From Actinomyces sp. AC-20-1 (GTDB lineage Bacteria; Actinomycetota; Actinomycetes; Actinomycetales; Actinomycetaceae): a stretch of DNA of 33,088 bases. Positions within the stretch are counted from its first letter, which is position 1. Each line of letters begins with the position of its first letter. Position numbers and translations under genes: made by a program. The stretch is taken from assembly GCF_023369555.1 (NCBI RefSeq), contig NZ_JACJVC010000022.1, positions 1-33,088 of the forward strand. The letters run 5' to 3'. Shown here one piece after another: positions 25,034-33,086 of the stretch. The notes beneath the pieces are model-generated. The model had not been told where the DNA came from. It ran no database searches and saw only the letters and a list, made by a program, of their open reading frames with translations.

Positions 25034-25073
25034 GCGGGCCTGCGATGTTTCACGTGAAACATCGCAGGCCCGC
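25034..25073. terminator. 40-bp perfect palindrome with parS at its centre, 3' of ddl
   Basis: Positions 25034-25053 are the exact reverse complement of 25054-25073. The outer GC-rich arms GCGGGCCTGCGA and TCGCAGGCCCGC enclose the parS core. It begins 18 nt past the ddl stop on the minus strand and lies between convergent parB and ddl, where a bidirectional terminator is expected. Termination is inferred from position and stem strength. No T-run is present, and the parS core leaves almost no loop. Confidence 0.6.
25046..25061. promoter_or_regulatory. parS site (perfect), centre of long palindrome
   Basis: TGTTTCACGTGAAACA in a non-coding gap, flanked on both sides by complementary sequence that extends the palindrome to 40 bp. 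Confidence 0.95.
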
Positions 25074-25091
25074 CCGGTGCTCACCGGATAC

Positions 25092-26048
25092 TCACGGGCG
25101 CACGAGAGGGTTCCTCACCAGATCCTCGTAGATCGCCGGGAGGTTGCCGTCGGCCTCAGCGGCCAACGGGAAGAGAGAGGTCTCCGTCATTCCGGGGACG
25201 ACATTGACGTCGATGAACCAGGGGGTCCTATCCTCGGCCAGGATGAGGTCAGTGCGCGACACATTGCCGAGGCCGAGCGTCGTGTGCACGCGAAGAGCCG
25301 TGTCCTGGACGAGGGAGGTCTCGGCCTCGGTGAGCCGGGCAGGGACGAAGTACTCGGAGCGTCCGGGGTTGTAGCGTGCGTCGAAGTCGTACTGACCCTC
25401 CGCGACGACCTCGACCGGTGGGAGGGGGCGCGGGCCGCTGCCGACATCGACGATGGAGACGGCGATCTCCCGGCCGGGCACGTAGGACTCGATGAGGGCG
25501 CGCTCGTCATAGGCGAAGCAGCCGACCATTGCCTGGCGGAGCTCGTCGGCGTTGGTCACAAGAGAGACTCCGAGGCCCGAACCACCCTGGTTGGGCTTGA
25601 CAACGACGGGAAGACCGAGGTGGCCGGAGACGACACCAAGGACCTCCTGCGCACCGAGCTGGGAGAAGTAGGACTTGGGCAGTGTCACCGAGTCCGGGGT
25701 GAGCACACCGCCGGTGCGCACGGTTGCTTTGGCGGTCGGCTTGAAGGATGCACGCTGGCAGCCGTCTGAGTGCGTGCCCACGTAGGGAAGGCCTAGAGCG
25801 ATGAGGATGTTCTGCAGGCCGCCGTCCTCACCGTGCGAGCCGTGGACGAGGGGCCACACGACGTCGGGGGCGAAGGCCCGCAGGGACGCGATCATGCGCG
25901 CGTCGACGTCGAGAATGAGAACGGTGTGGCCAAGGTGCTTGAGGACCTGTGCCACGCGGTGGCCTGAGCGCAGGGACACGTCGCGTTCGTGGCTGAGTCC
26001 ACCTGCGAGGATGGCGATACGCAGGGGTTCTGACGTGGGGATCGGCAT
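25092..26048 (-). CDS. ddl: D-alanine-D-alanine ligase family protein (ATP-grasp)
   Basis: This is a 318-aa ATP-grasp ligase; Ddl joins two D-alanines for the peptidoglycan precursor. Motifs in order: AILAGGLSHERDVS (13-25), HGSHGEDGGLQ (69-79), KPNQGGSGLGVS (151-162), SYVPGREIAVS, and the metal site FIDVNVVPGMTETSLFP, where Asp replaces the usual Glu of EVN. The start ATG 26048 has GAGGAG 7-12 nt upstream, overlapping the stop of the aminotransferase 10 nt away; the frame open to 26096 is an overlap artefact. It may be the only Ddl or an extra paralogue, as ddl is often elsewhere in actinobacteria. A parS-containing palindrome follows. Confidence 0.85.
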   Translation of the reverse strand: MPIPTSEPLRIAILAGGLSHERDVSLRSGHRVAQVLKHLGHTVLILDVDARMIASLRAFAPDVVWPLVHGSHGEDGGLQNILIALGLPYVGTHSDGCQRASFKPTAKATVRTGGVLTPDSVTLPKSYFSQLGAQEVLGVVSGHLGLPVVVKPNQGGSGLGVSLVTNADELRQAMVGCFAYDERALIESYVPGREIAVSIVDVGSGPRPLPPVEVVAEGQYDFDARYNPGRSEYFVPARLTEAETSLVQDTALRVHTTLGLGNVSRTDLILAEDRTPWFIDVNVVPGMTETSLFPLAAEADGNLPAIYEDLVRNPLVRP

Positions 26049-26058
26049 GGCGTTCTCC

Positions 26059-27366
26059 TCAGATCTGGTCGGGTGCCGGGGCGACGATGCCCTCAACAGG
26101 ACGGGAGCAGGTGGGTCCGAAGATGTCTCGCAGCTCCAGGTCGCGGCTCACGACCTCCGAGAGGCGTCGGACGCCCTCGCGGATCTCCACGGGCTCGGGG
26201 TAGCAGAAGGACAACCTCATGCGATCGCGACCCGAGCGTCCTCCGGCGTAGAAGGCGGTGCCGGAGACGTAGGCGACGAGGTTGGTGACCGCCCGAGGAA
26301 GCATGTCCTTCGCGTCGAGCCCCTCAGGCAGGCCGACCCACACGTAGAAGCCTCCGTCGGGCACGTTCCACGTGCACTGAGGCATGAACTCGTCAAGTGC
26401 GGAGACTATCGCGTCGCGCCGCCCCCGGTACATCGCCCGGAAGTCCTTGATCTGCTGCTGCCAGTCGAAGTTGTCGAGGTACATCGCGATGGAGTACTGA
26501 CCCACCGATGAGGGGCAGAGGATGGCCGCCTCGGAGGCGAGCTTCATCTTATCCCTCACGGCGGCGGGCGCCACGGCCCATCCGACGCGGTACCCGGGGG
26601 CAAAGATCTTGGAGAAGGACCCGAGATACACGACGTCGTTCGGTGCGAGGGTCTTGAGCGCCGTGTAGGTCTGGCCCTCGAAGCCGAGGAGGCCATAAGG
26701 GTTGTCCTCGACGATGAGGATGTGGTGCCGACGGCAGATGTCGATGACCTGAGGTCGTCGCTCCTCGGAGAGGGTGACGCCCGCGGGGTTGTGGAAGTTC
26801 GGAAGGCAGTAGAAGAACTTGATGTTCCGGCCCTCGCGCTCGAGCTGGACGATCTTCTCCTCCAGCGCCTCGGGAACCACACCATCGGCGTCAATAGTGA
26901 CCTGCTGGATATCAGCCTGGTAGGTGGCGAAGATCGAGAGCGAACCGACGTAGGTGGGGGCCTCGGCGAGGATGACGTCACCCGGGTCGATGAAGAGCTC
27001 GGTGATGATGTCGACGGCCTGCTGGGAACCGGTGGTGATGATGACGTCCTCGGGGTCGGCGTCGATCCCCTCCAGAGCCATGATCTCGGGGATCTTCTCG
27101 CGCAGGGCGGGAAGGCCCTGCCCATTGCCGTACTGCAGGGCCCTGCCCCCGTCCTTGCGGATCATCTGTGCGGTCGCCTCTGCGAGGGCGTCGAGTGGGA
27201 GGTCCTTGAGGTTCGGCATGCCTCCGGCGAGGGAGACCACCTCGGGTCGGGCGGCGACGGCGAAGAGTGAGCGAGTCTCGGAGGCGCGCAGTCCGTGAGC
27301 GCGTGCGGCGTAGCTGTCCAACCATGGATCAAGCCGGTTGCCCTTGACCTGGTTCGCATCACTCAC
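26059..27366 (-). CDS. PLP-dependent aminotransferase, class I/II (2-aminoadipate/MocR-like branch)
   Basis: This is a 435-aa fold-type I aminotransferase. VVSLAGGMPN (43-52), YGNGQGLPALRE (79-90), TTGSQQAVD (111-119), NFHNPAGVTL (190-199), EDNPYG (220-225), the PLP-binding Lys253 in GSFSKIFAPGYRVGW, and RMRLSFCY near the end are all present. The pattern is that of the LysN/KAT II-like group: MocR regulator catalytic domains without the DNA-binding part. It is a free enzyme, since there is no helix-turn-helix. The substrate cannot be fixed. Linkage to ddl could hint at supply of an amino acid for wall synthesis, but that is inference. GTG 27366 has AAGGAG upstream. Confidence 0.9.
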   Translation of the reverse strand: MSDANQVKGNRLDPWLDSYAARAHGLRASETRSLFAVAARPEVVSLAGGMPNLKDLPLDALAEATAQMIRKDGGRALQYGNGQGLPALREKIPEIMALEGIDADPEDVIITTGSQQAVDIITELFIDPGDVILAEAPTYVGSLSIFATYQADIQQVTIDADGVVPEALEEKIVQLEREGRNIKFFYCLPNFHNPAGVTLSEERRPQVIDICRRHHILIVEDNPYGLLGFEGQTYTALKTLAPNDVVYLGSFSKIFAPGYRVGWAVAPAAVRDKMKLASEAAILCPSSVGQYSIAMYLDNFDWQQQIKDFRAMYRGRRDAIVSALDEFMPQCTWNVPDGGFYVWVGLPEGLDAKDMLPRAVTNLVAYVSGTAFYAGGRSGRDRMRLSFCYPEPVEIREGVRRLSEVVSRDLELRDIFGPTCSRPVEGIVAPAPDQI

Positions 27367-27624
27367 GTTCGGCTCCTTGCTCGGTGGGACCCTCCTTACC
27401 GTGAGGACCAGTTTGCCACTAAGGAGACGTCAGCCAGGTTGCGGACCACAACGTCGCACTGGTGCACCGATGAACGGTCGACGGTGTCGGGTGCATGAAG
27501 TGGGCAGCGGTCCAAGCGTTGTCGTGGGTGCGAGCACGAGTCCGGCGCGCACGGGGAAGGCCGGCGCCCTCGGGGACGACAGGAGCGCACGGGGAAGACA
27601 GGAGCTCCGTGCGTCGTACCGTGG

Positions 27625-27640
27625 TGTTTTACGTGAAACA
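27625..27640. promoter_or_regulatory. parS-like site (one mismatch)
   Basis: TGTTTTACGTGAAACA differs from the perfect parS at one position (C to T). It lies in the non-coding spacer before thrC. Confidence 0.75.
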
Positions 27641-27692
27641 TCGCGATAGAAGGGGCAGTCGTGTGGATCTTGGCGTCGTCCGATGTGCATAT

Positions 27693-27724
27693 CGGGCTGG
27701 ATGCGACTCGGGCTGGATGCGACC
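27693..27724. repeat. 16-bp tandem duplication
   Basis: Two adjacent copies of CGGGCTGGATGCGACT (the last base is C in the second copy). It appears to be a recent local duplication in non-coding DNA. Confidence 0.7.
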
Positions 27725-27906
27725 TCGGCCGGGGCCCGCGGTCTCTTAGGCGGGCGGACGACTCGCCAGGGAACAGGCAAGGTGGGTGTCGGCGGGAGGA
27801 GTGGGTGTCGACGGGGCATCTGGGCCCAACTGGAACCGGGCCCACCTGAGCCGGCGGGAGGACCAGACCAGGGAACGAGACAGGGACGAGCCCGCCGAGC
27901 GCGAGA

Positions 27907-27922
27907 TGTTTCACGTGAAACA
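27907..27922. promoter_or_regulatory. parS site (perfect)
   Basis: TGTTTCACGTGAAACA, 59 bp past the thrC stop, in the spacer between the aminotransferase and thrC genes. Confidence 0.95.
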
Positions 27923-27980
27923 GGAGCGCCGCAGAGCACCGACGTGCACGACGTCGGCCGAGCACCGCAGTGCCTCGGTG

Positions 27981-29420
27981 TCACGCCTCCTCGGTAGCCA
28001 GCGCGTCCTTCTCGATGAGCGCACGGAGCGCGTCGACGTCGTTGGCGATCGTCTCCACGTGCTGCTCGGCCTTCAGGAGGGCGCGCAGCACCGCATCCGG
28101 CTCGGGCGCGGCCCCAAGTGCCTCGGCGACCGTCTCGCTGAACTTGGCGGCCTTGGCGGTCTCCAGCACGAGTGTCGGGAAGCCGGGCTGCATGAGCCGC
28201 AGGGCGACCGTCACGCCGTCGGCGGTGTGCGGGTCGATGAGTGTGCCGGCCGTCGCGTGAACGACCCGGATCGCGGTGAGCCGGTCGGCGTGGGTGGAGG
28301 AGGCGGAGACGAAGCCGTAGCGCTCGCGCATCGTGGCCACGTGCTCGGACAGGTCCACACGCCCGTCCTCCTCCAGCAGCTGCCAGGCCCGGACGAAGGC
28401 CTCGGGACCGAGCAGCGTCCAGAGGAAGCGCTCGAGGTTGGAGGCCTTGGAGATGTCCATCGAGGGGCTGGAGGTCGCGAGCGTGTCCTCGCTCGCCCGC
28501 GGGGCGTAGACGCCGGTGCGGAAGAACTCGTCCAACACGTTGTTCTCGTTCGTCGCGAGGATGAGCCGACGCAGCGGCAGCCCCATCTCCCGGGCGAGGT
28601 GGCCGGCGTAGATGTTGCCGAAGTTGCCCGAGGGCACCGCGACGTCCACCCGGTAGGCGGAGCGCTCGGCGGCGGGGAGCTCGTCCGTCACCCGCAGCCA
28701 GGCCCAGACGTAGTAGACGACCTGCGCCGCGATGCGTCCGAAGTTGATCGAGTTGACCGCGCCGATGGCGTACCTGCTCTTGAAGGCCTGGTCCGCGTTG
28801 ACGGCCTTGACGAGGTTCTGGCAGTCGTCGAAGACGCCCTCCACGGCGATGTTGTGGATGTTGGCGTCGTCCAGGGAGTACATCTGCGCCCGCTGGACCT
28901 CGCTCATGCGCCCCGCGGGAGAGAGCATGAAGACGCTGACCCCGTCCTGGCCCTTGAAGGCGTGCTCGGCTGCAGAACCGGTGTCGCCGCTCGTCGCGCC
29001 CAGGATGTTGAGCACGCGGCCCTGGCGACGCAGGACGTAGGGGATCGCCTGTCCCAGGAACTGCATGGCGAGGTCCTTGAAGGCCATCGTCGGTCCCTCG
29101 GACAGGCCGACGACGACGAGCCCGTCGGCCGCCTGGTCCAGGCCGGTGACGGGCACGACCGGATCGGGGAAGCGCTCCTGACCGTAGGCGGCACGGGTGA
29201 GGGCCAGGAGGTCCGGCTCAGGGATGTCGGTGGCGTACAGCCCGATGACCCGGGCGGCGAGCTCGGCGTAGGGCAGCGGGCGCATCTCCTCGAGGTCGGC
29301 CCCGGACAGGGCGGGCAGGCCGACCGGGACCGCCAGGCCGCCGTCGGGAGCAAGCCCGGTGAGCAGGACGTCAGTGAAGCCGACCGGTTCCATGCCGCCG
29401 CGCGTCGAGATGAACTGCAT
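27981..29420 (-). CDS. thrC: Threonine synthase
   Basis: This is a 479-aa PLP enzyme that converts O-phosphohomoserine to threonine, the last step of threonine synthesis. It opens MQFISTRGGMEPVGFTDVLL, very like the corynebacterial ThrC start. The PLP Lys115 is in EGPTMAFKDLAMQFLG; the phosphate-binding loop is LGATSGDTGSAA (140-151). GNFGNIYAGHLAREMG, ETSSP-type (ATSSPSMDISKASNLER) and LIDPHTADG are conserved. The start is ATG 29420 with AAGG about 8-11 nt upstream; the open frame to 29465 is unlikely to be used. It stands alone, away from hom and thrB, which is common in this group. Confidence 0.96.
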   Translation of the reverse strand: MQFISTRGGMEPVGFTDVLLTGLAPDGGLAVPVGLPALSGADLEEMRPLPYAELAARVIGLYATDIPEPDLLALTRAAYGQERFPDPVVPVTGLDQAADGLVVVGLSEGPTMAFKDLAMQFLGQAIPYVLRRQGRVLNILGATSGDTGSAAEHAFKGQDGVSVFMLSPAGRMSEVQRAQMYSLDDANIHNIAVEGVFDDCQNLVKAVNADQAFKSRYAIGAVNSINFGRIAAQVVYYVWAWLRVTDELPAAERSAYRVDVAVPSGNFGNIYAGHLAREMGLPLRRLILATNENNVLDEFFRTGVYAPRASEDTLATSSPSMDISKASNLERFLWTLLGPEAFVRAWQLLEEDGRVDLSEHVATMRERYGFVSASSTHADRLTAIRVVHATAGTLIDPHTADGVTVALRLMQPGFPTLVLETAKAAKFSETVAEALGAAPEPDAVLRALLKAEQHVETIANDVDALRALIEKDALATEEA

Positions 29421-29479
29421 GTGCCCGCCTTCGTGAGGAGTGTGGTGTGGACTGCCTGCGGCCACAGCCTACCGGCGGC

Positions 29480-29529
29480 CGCCATACGGACCCACAACGC
29501 TCACGGAGCGGTCGTGAGTCCGTATGGCG
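29480..29529 (-). terminator. Nested hairpin after trxA
   Basis: Perfect 12-bp arms CGCCATACGGAC / GTCCGTATGGCG enclose a second stem TCACG/CGTGA (29501-29517). It starts 12 nt past the trxA stop and ends 59 nt before the thrC start. It is the likely end of the trxB-trxA transcript. Confidence 0.65.
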
Positions 29530-29541
29530 TGGGCGCGGGCC

Positions 29542-29868
29542 TCAGGACAGGACGCGCTCGACCTCGGAGCGGAAGGCAGCCTTGGGGCGCGAGCCCGCGA
29601 ACTGGTGGAAGACCTCGCCGTCGCGCACGACGGCGAAGGTCGGGATCGAGCGGACGCCGAAGGACCGGGCGGTGGCCGGGTTCTCGTCGACGTCGACCTT
29701 GACGAACTTGACCTTGCCGTCCAGCTCGGCGGCGATCTCGTCCACGACGGGCGCCATCTGACGGCAGGGGCCGCACCACTCGGCCCAGAAGTCGATGACC
29801 ACCGGGATATCGGAGGCGAGGACCTCGGAGGCGAAGGTGGCGTCGGTGACGGGGGAGACGGAAGACAT
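29542..29868 (-). CDS. trxA: Thioredoxin
   Basis: This is a 108-aa cytosolic dithiol reductant. The active site WCGPC (31-35) sits in VVIDFWAEWCGPCRQMAP; the buried Asp26 and the cis-proline region RSIPTFAVV are present. There is no signal peptide. GGAGAG lies 6-11 nt before ATG 29868. It is 77 nt downstream of trxB on the same strand, so the pair probably forms one operon. Confidence 0.97.
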   Translation of the reverse strand: MSSVSPVTDATFASEVLASDIPVVIDFWAEWCGPCRQMAPVVDEIAAELDGKVKFVKVDVDENPATARSFGVRSIPTFAVVRDGEVFHQFAGSRPKAAFRSEVERVLS

Positions 29869-29945
29869 GGACTCTCCTATGGTGGTTCTGACGAGTGGAT
29901 GCTGATGGCCCGGTGGCCGGGACGAGGAGCGGGGCCGGGTGCCCC

Positions 29946-30872
29946 TCAGGCGGACAGCGCGGCCAGGTACTCCTGGGCGTCGAGGGCGGCGCGGCAGCCG
30001 GAGCCGGCCGCGGTGACCGCCTGCTGGTAGGTCGGGTCGGCGACGTCACCGCAGGCGAAGACACCGGGCACGTTCGTGCGCTGGCTCGGTGAGGCGACCC
30101 GGATGTAGCCGGCCTCGTCCAGGTCGAGCACGCCGCGCACGAGCTCGGAGCGCGGGATCTGGCCGACGGCGACGAAGAGCCCGGCGGCCGGGATCCGGCG
30201 CTGCTCACCCGTCACGGTGTCCGTGAGCGTGATGGACTCGAGGGCGTCCTCACCGTGGAGGGCCGTCACCGTGGAGCTCCACGCGAAGGTGATCTTCGGG
30301 TCGTTCTTGGCGCGCTCGGCCATCGCCGCGGAGGCGCGCAGCTGGTCGCGCCGGTGCACCACCGTCACGGAGCTGCCGAAGCGGGTGAGGTAGGTGGCCT
30401 CCTCCATGGCCGAGTCGCCGCCGCCGACGACGACGATGGGCTGGTCCTTGAAGAAGAACCCGTCGCAGGTGGCGCAGTAGGACACGCCGTGGCCGGACAG
30501 GCGGTCCTCGTGCTCGAGACCGAGCTTGCGGTACTCCGAGCCGGTCGAGATGATGACGGTGCGGGCCTCGTAGACCTCGTCGTCGGTGGTGACCCGCTTG
30601 ATGTCGCCGGTGAGGTCCAGGGAGACGACGTCCTCGTAGCGCAGCTCGGCGCCCAGGCGCTCGGCCTGCTCCTGCATCTGGGTCATGAGGTCGGGGCCCA
30701 TGACGCCGTCGACGAAGCCGGGGTAGTTCTCGACCTCGGTGGTGTTCATCAGGGCGCCGCCGGTGGTGACGGACCCTCCGAGGATGACCGGCTTGAGCTG
30801 GGCCCGGGCGGCATAGATCGCGGCGGTGTAGCCGGCGGGGCCGGAGCCGACGATGACGACGTCGTGGATCAT
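29946..30872 (-). CDS. trxB: Thioredoxin reductase
   Basis: This is a 308-aa FAD/NADPH disulfide reductase that keeps TrxA reduced. FAD site GSGPAGYTAA (9-18), redox motif CATC (133-136), NADPH site GGGDSAMEEA (150-159), the HRRDQLRAS segment that selects NADPH, and the C-terminal FAD motif VFACGDVAD are all intact. Length is normal for the low-molecular-weight bacterial type. ATG 30872 has GAGGAG 5-10 nt upstream. It forms the trxB-trxA pair, and the MurJ-type gene upstream is in the usual actinobacterial position. Confidence 0.97.
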   Translation of the reverse strand: MIHDVVIVGSGPAGYTAAIYAARAQLKPVILGGSVTTGGALMNTTEVENYPGFVDGVMGPDLMTQMQEQAERLGAELRYEDVVSLDLTGDIKRVTTDDEVYEARTVIISTGSEYRKLGLEHEDRLSGHGVSYCATCDGFFFKDQPIVVVGGGDSAMEEATYLTRFGSSVTVVHRRDQLRASAAMAERAKNDPKITFAWSSTVTALHGEDALESITLTDTVTGEQRRIPAAGLFVAVGQIPRSELVRGVLDLDEAGYIRVASPSQRTNVPGVFACGDVADPTYQQAVTAAGSGCRAALDAQEYLAALSA

Positions 30873-31010
30873 GAGTCTCCTCGAGTAGACGGGGCTGGTC
30901 CGCGGTGAGCGGGCCCCGGAATGCCGTCGCGGGCGCTTCCGGTGTGTGGATGCCTCTGAGTATCACTCGGAAGAACCGGTGATGAGAAGGGAATGTTCCC
31001 GCGCATTATC

Positions 31011-33086
31011 TTATCGAAGAGTGATCTCGGTGACGGTCATCTTGAGCAGCCCGTCCGAGGCCGTCGGCAGGTCCGTCACCCACACGACCACCGACCCGGT
31101 CGACGTCGCCGGGAAGGTGAAGGTCGTCGTGCCGGCGGTGAGCGGGCCCTCCGCCAGCAGCGTGCCCCCGGTCGGGTCCTCAGGGCTCGTCGCACGGATC
31201 TGCACGTTGCCGCCCGCACCCGTGCCCTGCAGCTCGATGCTGGAGACCTCCGTCGCGGTCTCGAGCCTCACCGCCACACCGATGCCCTGCTTCCACGCCA
31301 GTGACGAGGCCGCGTAGTAGCGCGAGTACCACTCGGTGGAGGGGTCGCCGTCGACGAGGTTGCCGGCCAGCTCCGGGTGCTCGTTGTCGTCGCCGTAGGG
31401 GTCCAGGGACTCGGCACCGCTGACGACGGCGGGCGCGCTGGGCTCGGCCTGCTCCTCAGTCCCCTCCTCAGCGGGCGCCGGGGTCGGCACCGTGCGCGCG
31501 GCGGGGACGTCGTCGTCGGCGATGGGCACGCGACCGAGCTGGACGAGGTTGCTGACGGCGAAGTACACGCCGACGACGACCGCCACGAGCACCAGCAGCA
31601 TGACCACGACGGTCGTGAGGCTCAGGCGGGGGCCGCCTGAGTCCTCGTCCTCATCCGAGGGGGCCGCTGCACCGACGTGCGGGGCGGACGCGCCGGGGGC
31701 CGGCCCGGCAGGGGACCACCCCTCCGGCGAGCCGGGGACGACGTCCTCGGCGACCAGCTCCGGCGCCAGGGCGCCGAGAGTGACGGTGGCACCATCGGCC
31801 CTGTCGGCCCTGTCAGCGCCGGAGGTGCCCGCCCACACCCCGGGGGTCGCGGTGGGAGCGGCGGCGACGCCGGGCTCGGTGGCCGGGGGCACGGCCCGCG
31901 CGGTGGACAGGCCCTTGAGGCGGGACAGCAGGCCCTTGGCACCTGAGGCGGCCTGCGCAGCCGCCTGAGTGACACCCCCGGCGACGACGGCGTAGGCCGT
32001 CGCCAGGCCGGAGGCCGCCGTGAGGGCGGAGGAGGTGAGAGCCGAGGGGCTCTCCGCCTCCTCGGCCGGGACGACAGGCTCCGGGGCGGTCTCGACCACG
32101 GGCAGCACCGAGGTGTCCCACGGCCGCAGGGCGTGCGCCACCTCGGCGGCGGACTGGGGCGGGGCCCCGCCCCAGGTGCGAGCCACGAGCGCGTCCAGGT
32201 CCGGGTGGCCGGCCACGGCGGGGACCAGGCTCGAGGGGGCGACGGGCGCGCCCGCGTGCAGCGGAGCCGAGGCGATGCCCGCCCGCTTGCCCGGCCAGCG
32301 TCCCGTGAGGCCGTAGTAGAGCAGCTCGACGAGCGCGCGGGCGTCCGTGCGGTCGGCCGCGAGCGGGTCGGCCCCGGCGTCCTCCAGGCCCAGCAGCGCG
32401 GCCTCGATGCCGACGCCGGAGAGCTGGACGGTGCCGTCGGGGCGCAGGCGCACGGACTCCGGCGAGAGGTTGAGGTGGTGCAGTCCGCGCAGGGAGCAGG
32501 CGTCCAGGGCCTCCGCGACCTCGCCGATGAGCGCGCGCACCTGGTCAGGAGTCAGGCCGGAGCCGACGAGGGTCCTGAGCGTGCGGCCGGTCGCCGGCTC
32601 GGTGATGACGTGGCCGGGGTCCGCGTGCTCGACGTCCAGGACCCGCTGGGTGCGCGGGTCCTCCACGAGGACCGCCCGGGCGGCCGTGGACAGGACCTCC
32701 TGGCGGTTGCGGGTGGCGGCCGTCAGGGCCAGGACGGTGACGTCACGGTCGAGGATCGTGTCCCGCCCGACGTGGCGCACGATGCGCGGCAGCGTCGCCG
32801 GCAGGGGCGCGGTGAGGCGGTAGCGGCCGGAGCCGATAGGGGTGCCCGGGGGCGTGCCGTCCGCAGGCGCGGGGCGACCGGCAGCGACCACAGTGGGCCC
32901 CCCTTCCGTGCGTGTGCGCTCTGGCGCCGTCAAGGCGCTCGCGCCGAGTCTATCCGCGACCTCCACCTCGTGTGGGGCGTGCCGGTCGCCGGCAGCCACC
33001 TGGTCGGACGGCGAGGTGGCCGCCGCCCCCTCACCGGCCGCCGGCAGCGCCAGCGCCCGGCCCAGCCGCGCGAGCGCCCGCCCCGC
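31011..33086 (-). CDS. MurJ-associated pseudokinase with extracellular discoidin-like domain (5' end beyond window or fused to MurJ)
   Basis: A kinase-like domain lies near the N-terminus (SGRYRLTAPL onward), but the catalytic motifs are lost: HRDLKPxN is HLNLSPESV, DFG is LSGVG, and the VAxK lysine is missing. A Pro/Ala-rich linker, one membrane helix (LTTVVVMLLVLVAVVVGVYF) and an outer domain with GNLVDGDPSTEWYSRYY resembling F5/8-type sugar-binding modules follow. This is the layout of the C-terminal half of M. tuberculosis MviN/Rv3910, where the phosphorylated pseudokinase binds FhaA. No in-frame stop occurs up to the right edge, so it may be the end of a MurJ fusion. Alternatively, GTG 32891 with GGAAGGGGGG upstream starts a separate gene; a TAGACT -10-like hexamer lies about 55 nt before that GTG. 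Confidence 0.8.
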   Translation of the reverse strand, partial: AGRALARLGRALALPAAGEGAAATSPSDQVAAGDRHAPHEVEVADRLGASALTAPERTRTEGGPTVVAAGRPAPADGTPPGTPIGSGRYRLTAPLPATLPRIVRHVGRDTILDRDVTVLALTAATRNRQEVLSTAARAVLVEDPRTQRVLDVEHADPGHVITEPATGRTLRTLVGSGLTPDQVRALIGEVAEALDACSLRGLHHLNLSPESVRLRPDGTVQLSGVGIEAALLGLEDAGADPLAADRTDARALVELLYYGLTGRWPGKRAGIASAPLHAGAPVAPSSLVPAVAGHPDLDALVARTWGGAPPQSAAEVAHALRPWDTSVLPVVETAPEPVVPAEEAESPSALTSSALTAASGLATAYAVVAGGVTQAAAQAASGAKGLLSRLKGLSTARAVPPATEPGVAAAPTATPGVWAGTSGADRADRADGATVTLGALAPELVAEDVVPGSPEGWSPAGPAPGASAPHVGAAAPSDEDEDSGGPRLSLTTVVVMLLVLVAVVVGVYFAVSNLVQLGRVPIADDDVPAARTVPTPAPAEEGTEEQAEPSAPAVVSGAESLDPYGDDNEHPELAGNLVDGDPSTEWYSRYYAASSLAWKQGIGVAVRLETATEVSSIELQGTGAGGNVQIRATSPEDPTGGTLLAEGPLTAGTTTFTFPATSTGSVVVWVTDLPTASDGLLKMTVTEITLR

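Larger units (their letters stand above)
27367..27980. other. 614-bp gene-free spacer carrying parS sites
   Basis: No convincing gene is found on either strand: small frames lack ribosome sites, and some include the parS-derived peptides VSRET or FHVKQ. The spacer contains one perfect parS (27907) and one with a single change (27625), a 16-bp tandem duplication (27693-27724), two GCGCACGGGGAAG copies near 27545 and 27583, and a 7-bp stem TGGGCCC/GGGCCCA near 27821-27845. It must also contain the aminotransferase promoter and the thrC terminator, which I cannot place firmly. Confidence 0.5.

Noticed and set aside
24809-25084. Small minus-strand frames carrying VSRET or FHVKH peptides, also at 23677-23871 and 27430-27984.
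   Set aside because: These peptides are simply translations of the parS palindrome; there is no ribosome site and no other conserved feature.
27661-27849. Small plus-strand frame beginning MWILASSDVHIG in the thrC spacer.
   Set aside because: A weak purine run precedes it, but the frame crosses the 16-bp tandem duplication and shows no domain-like pattern.
27786-29702. A 638-codon plus-strand open frame opposite thrC.
   Set aside because: It is antisense to a clear threonine synthase gene; its low-complexity Gly/Val/Asp/Arg composition is typical of shadow frames.
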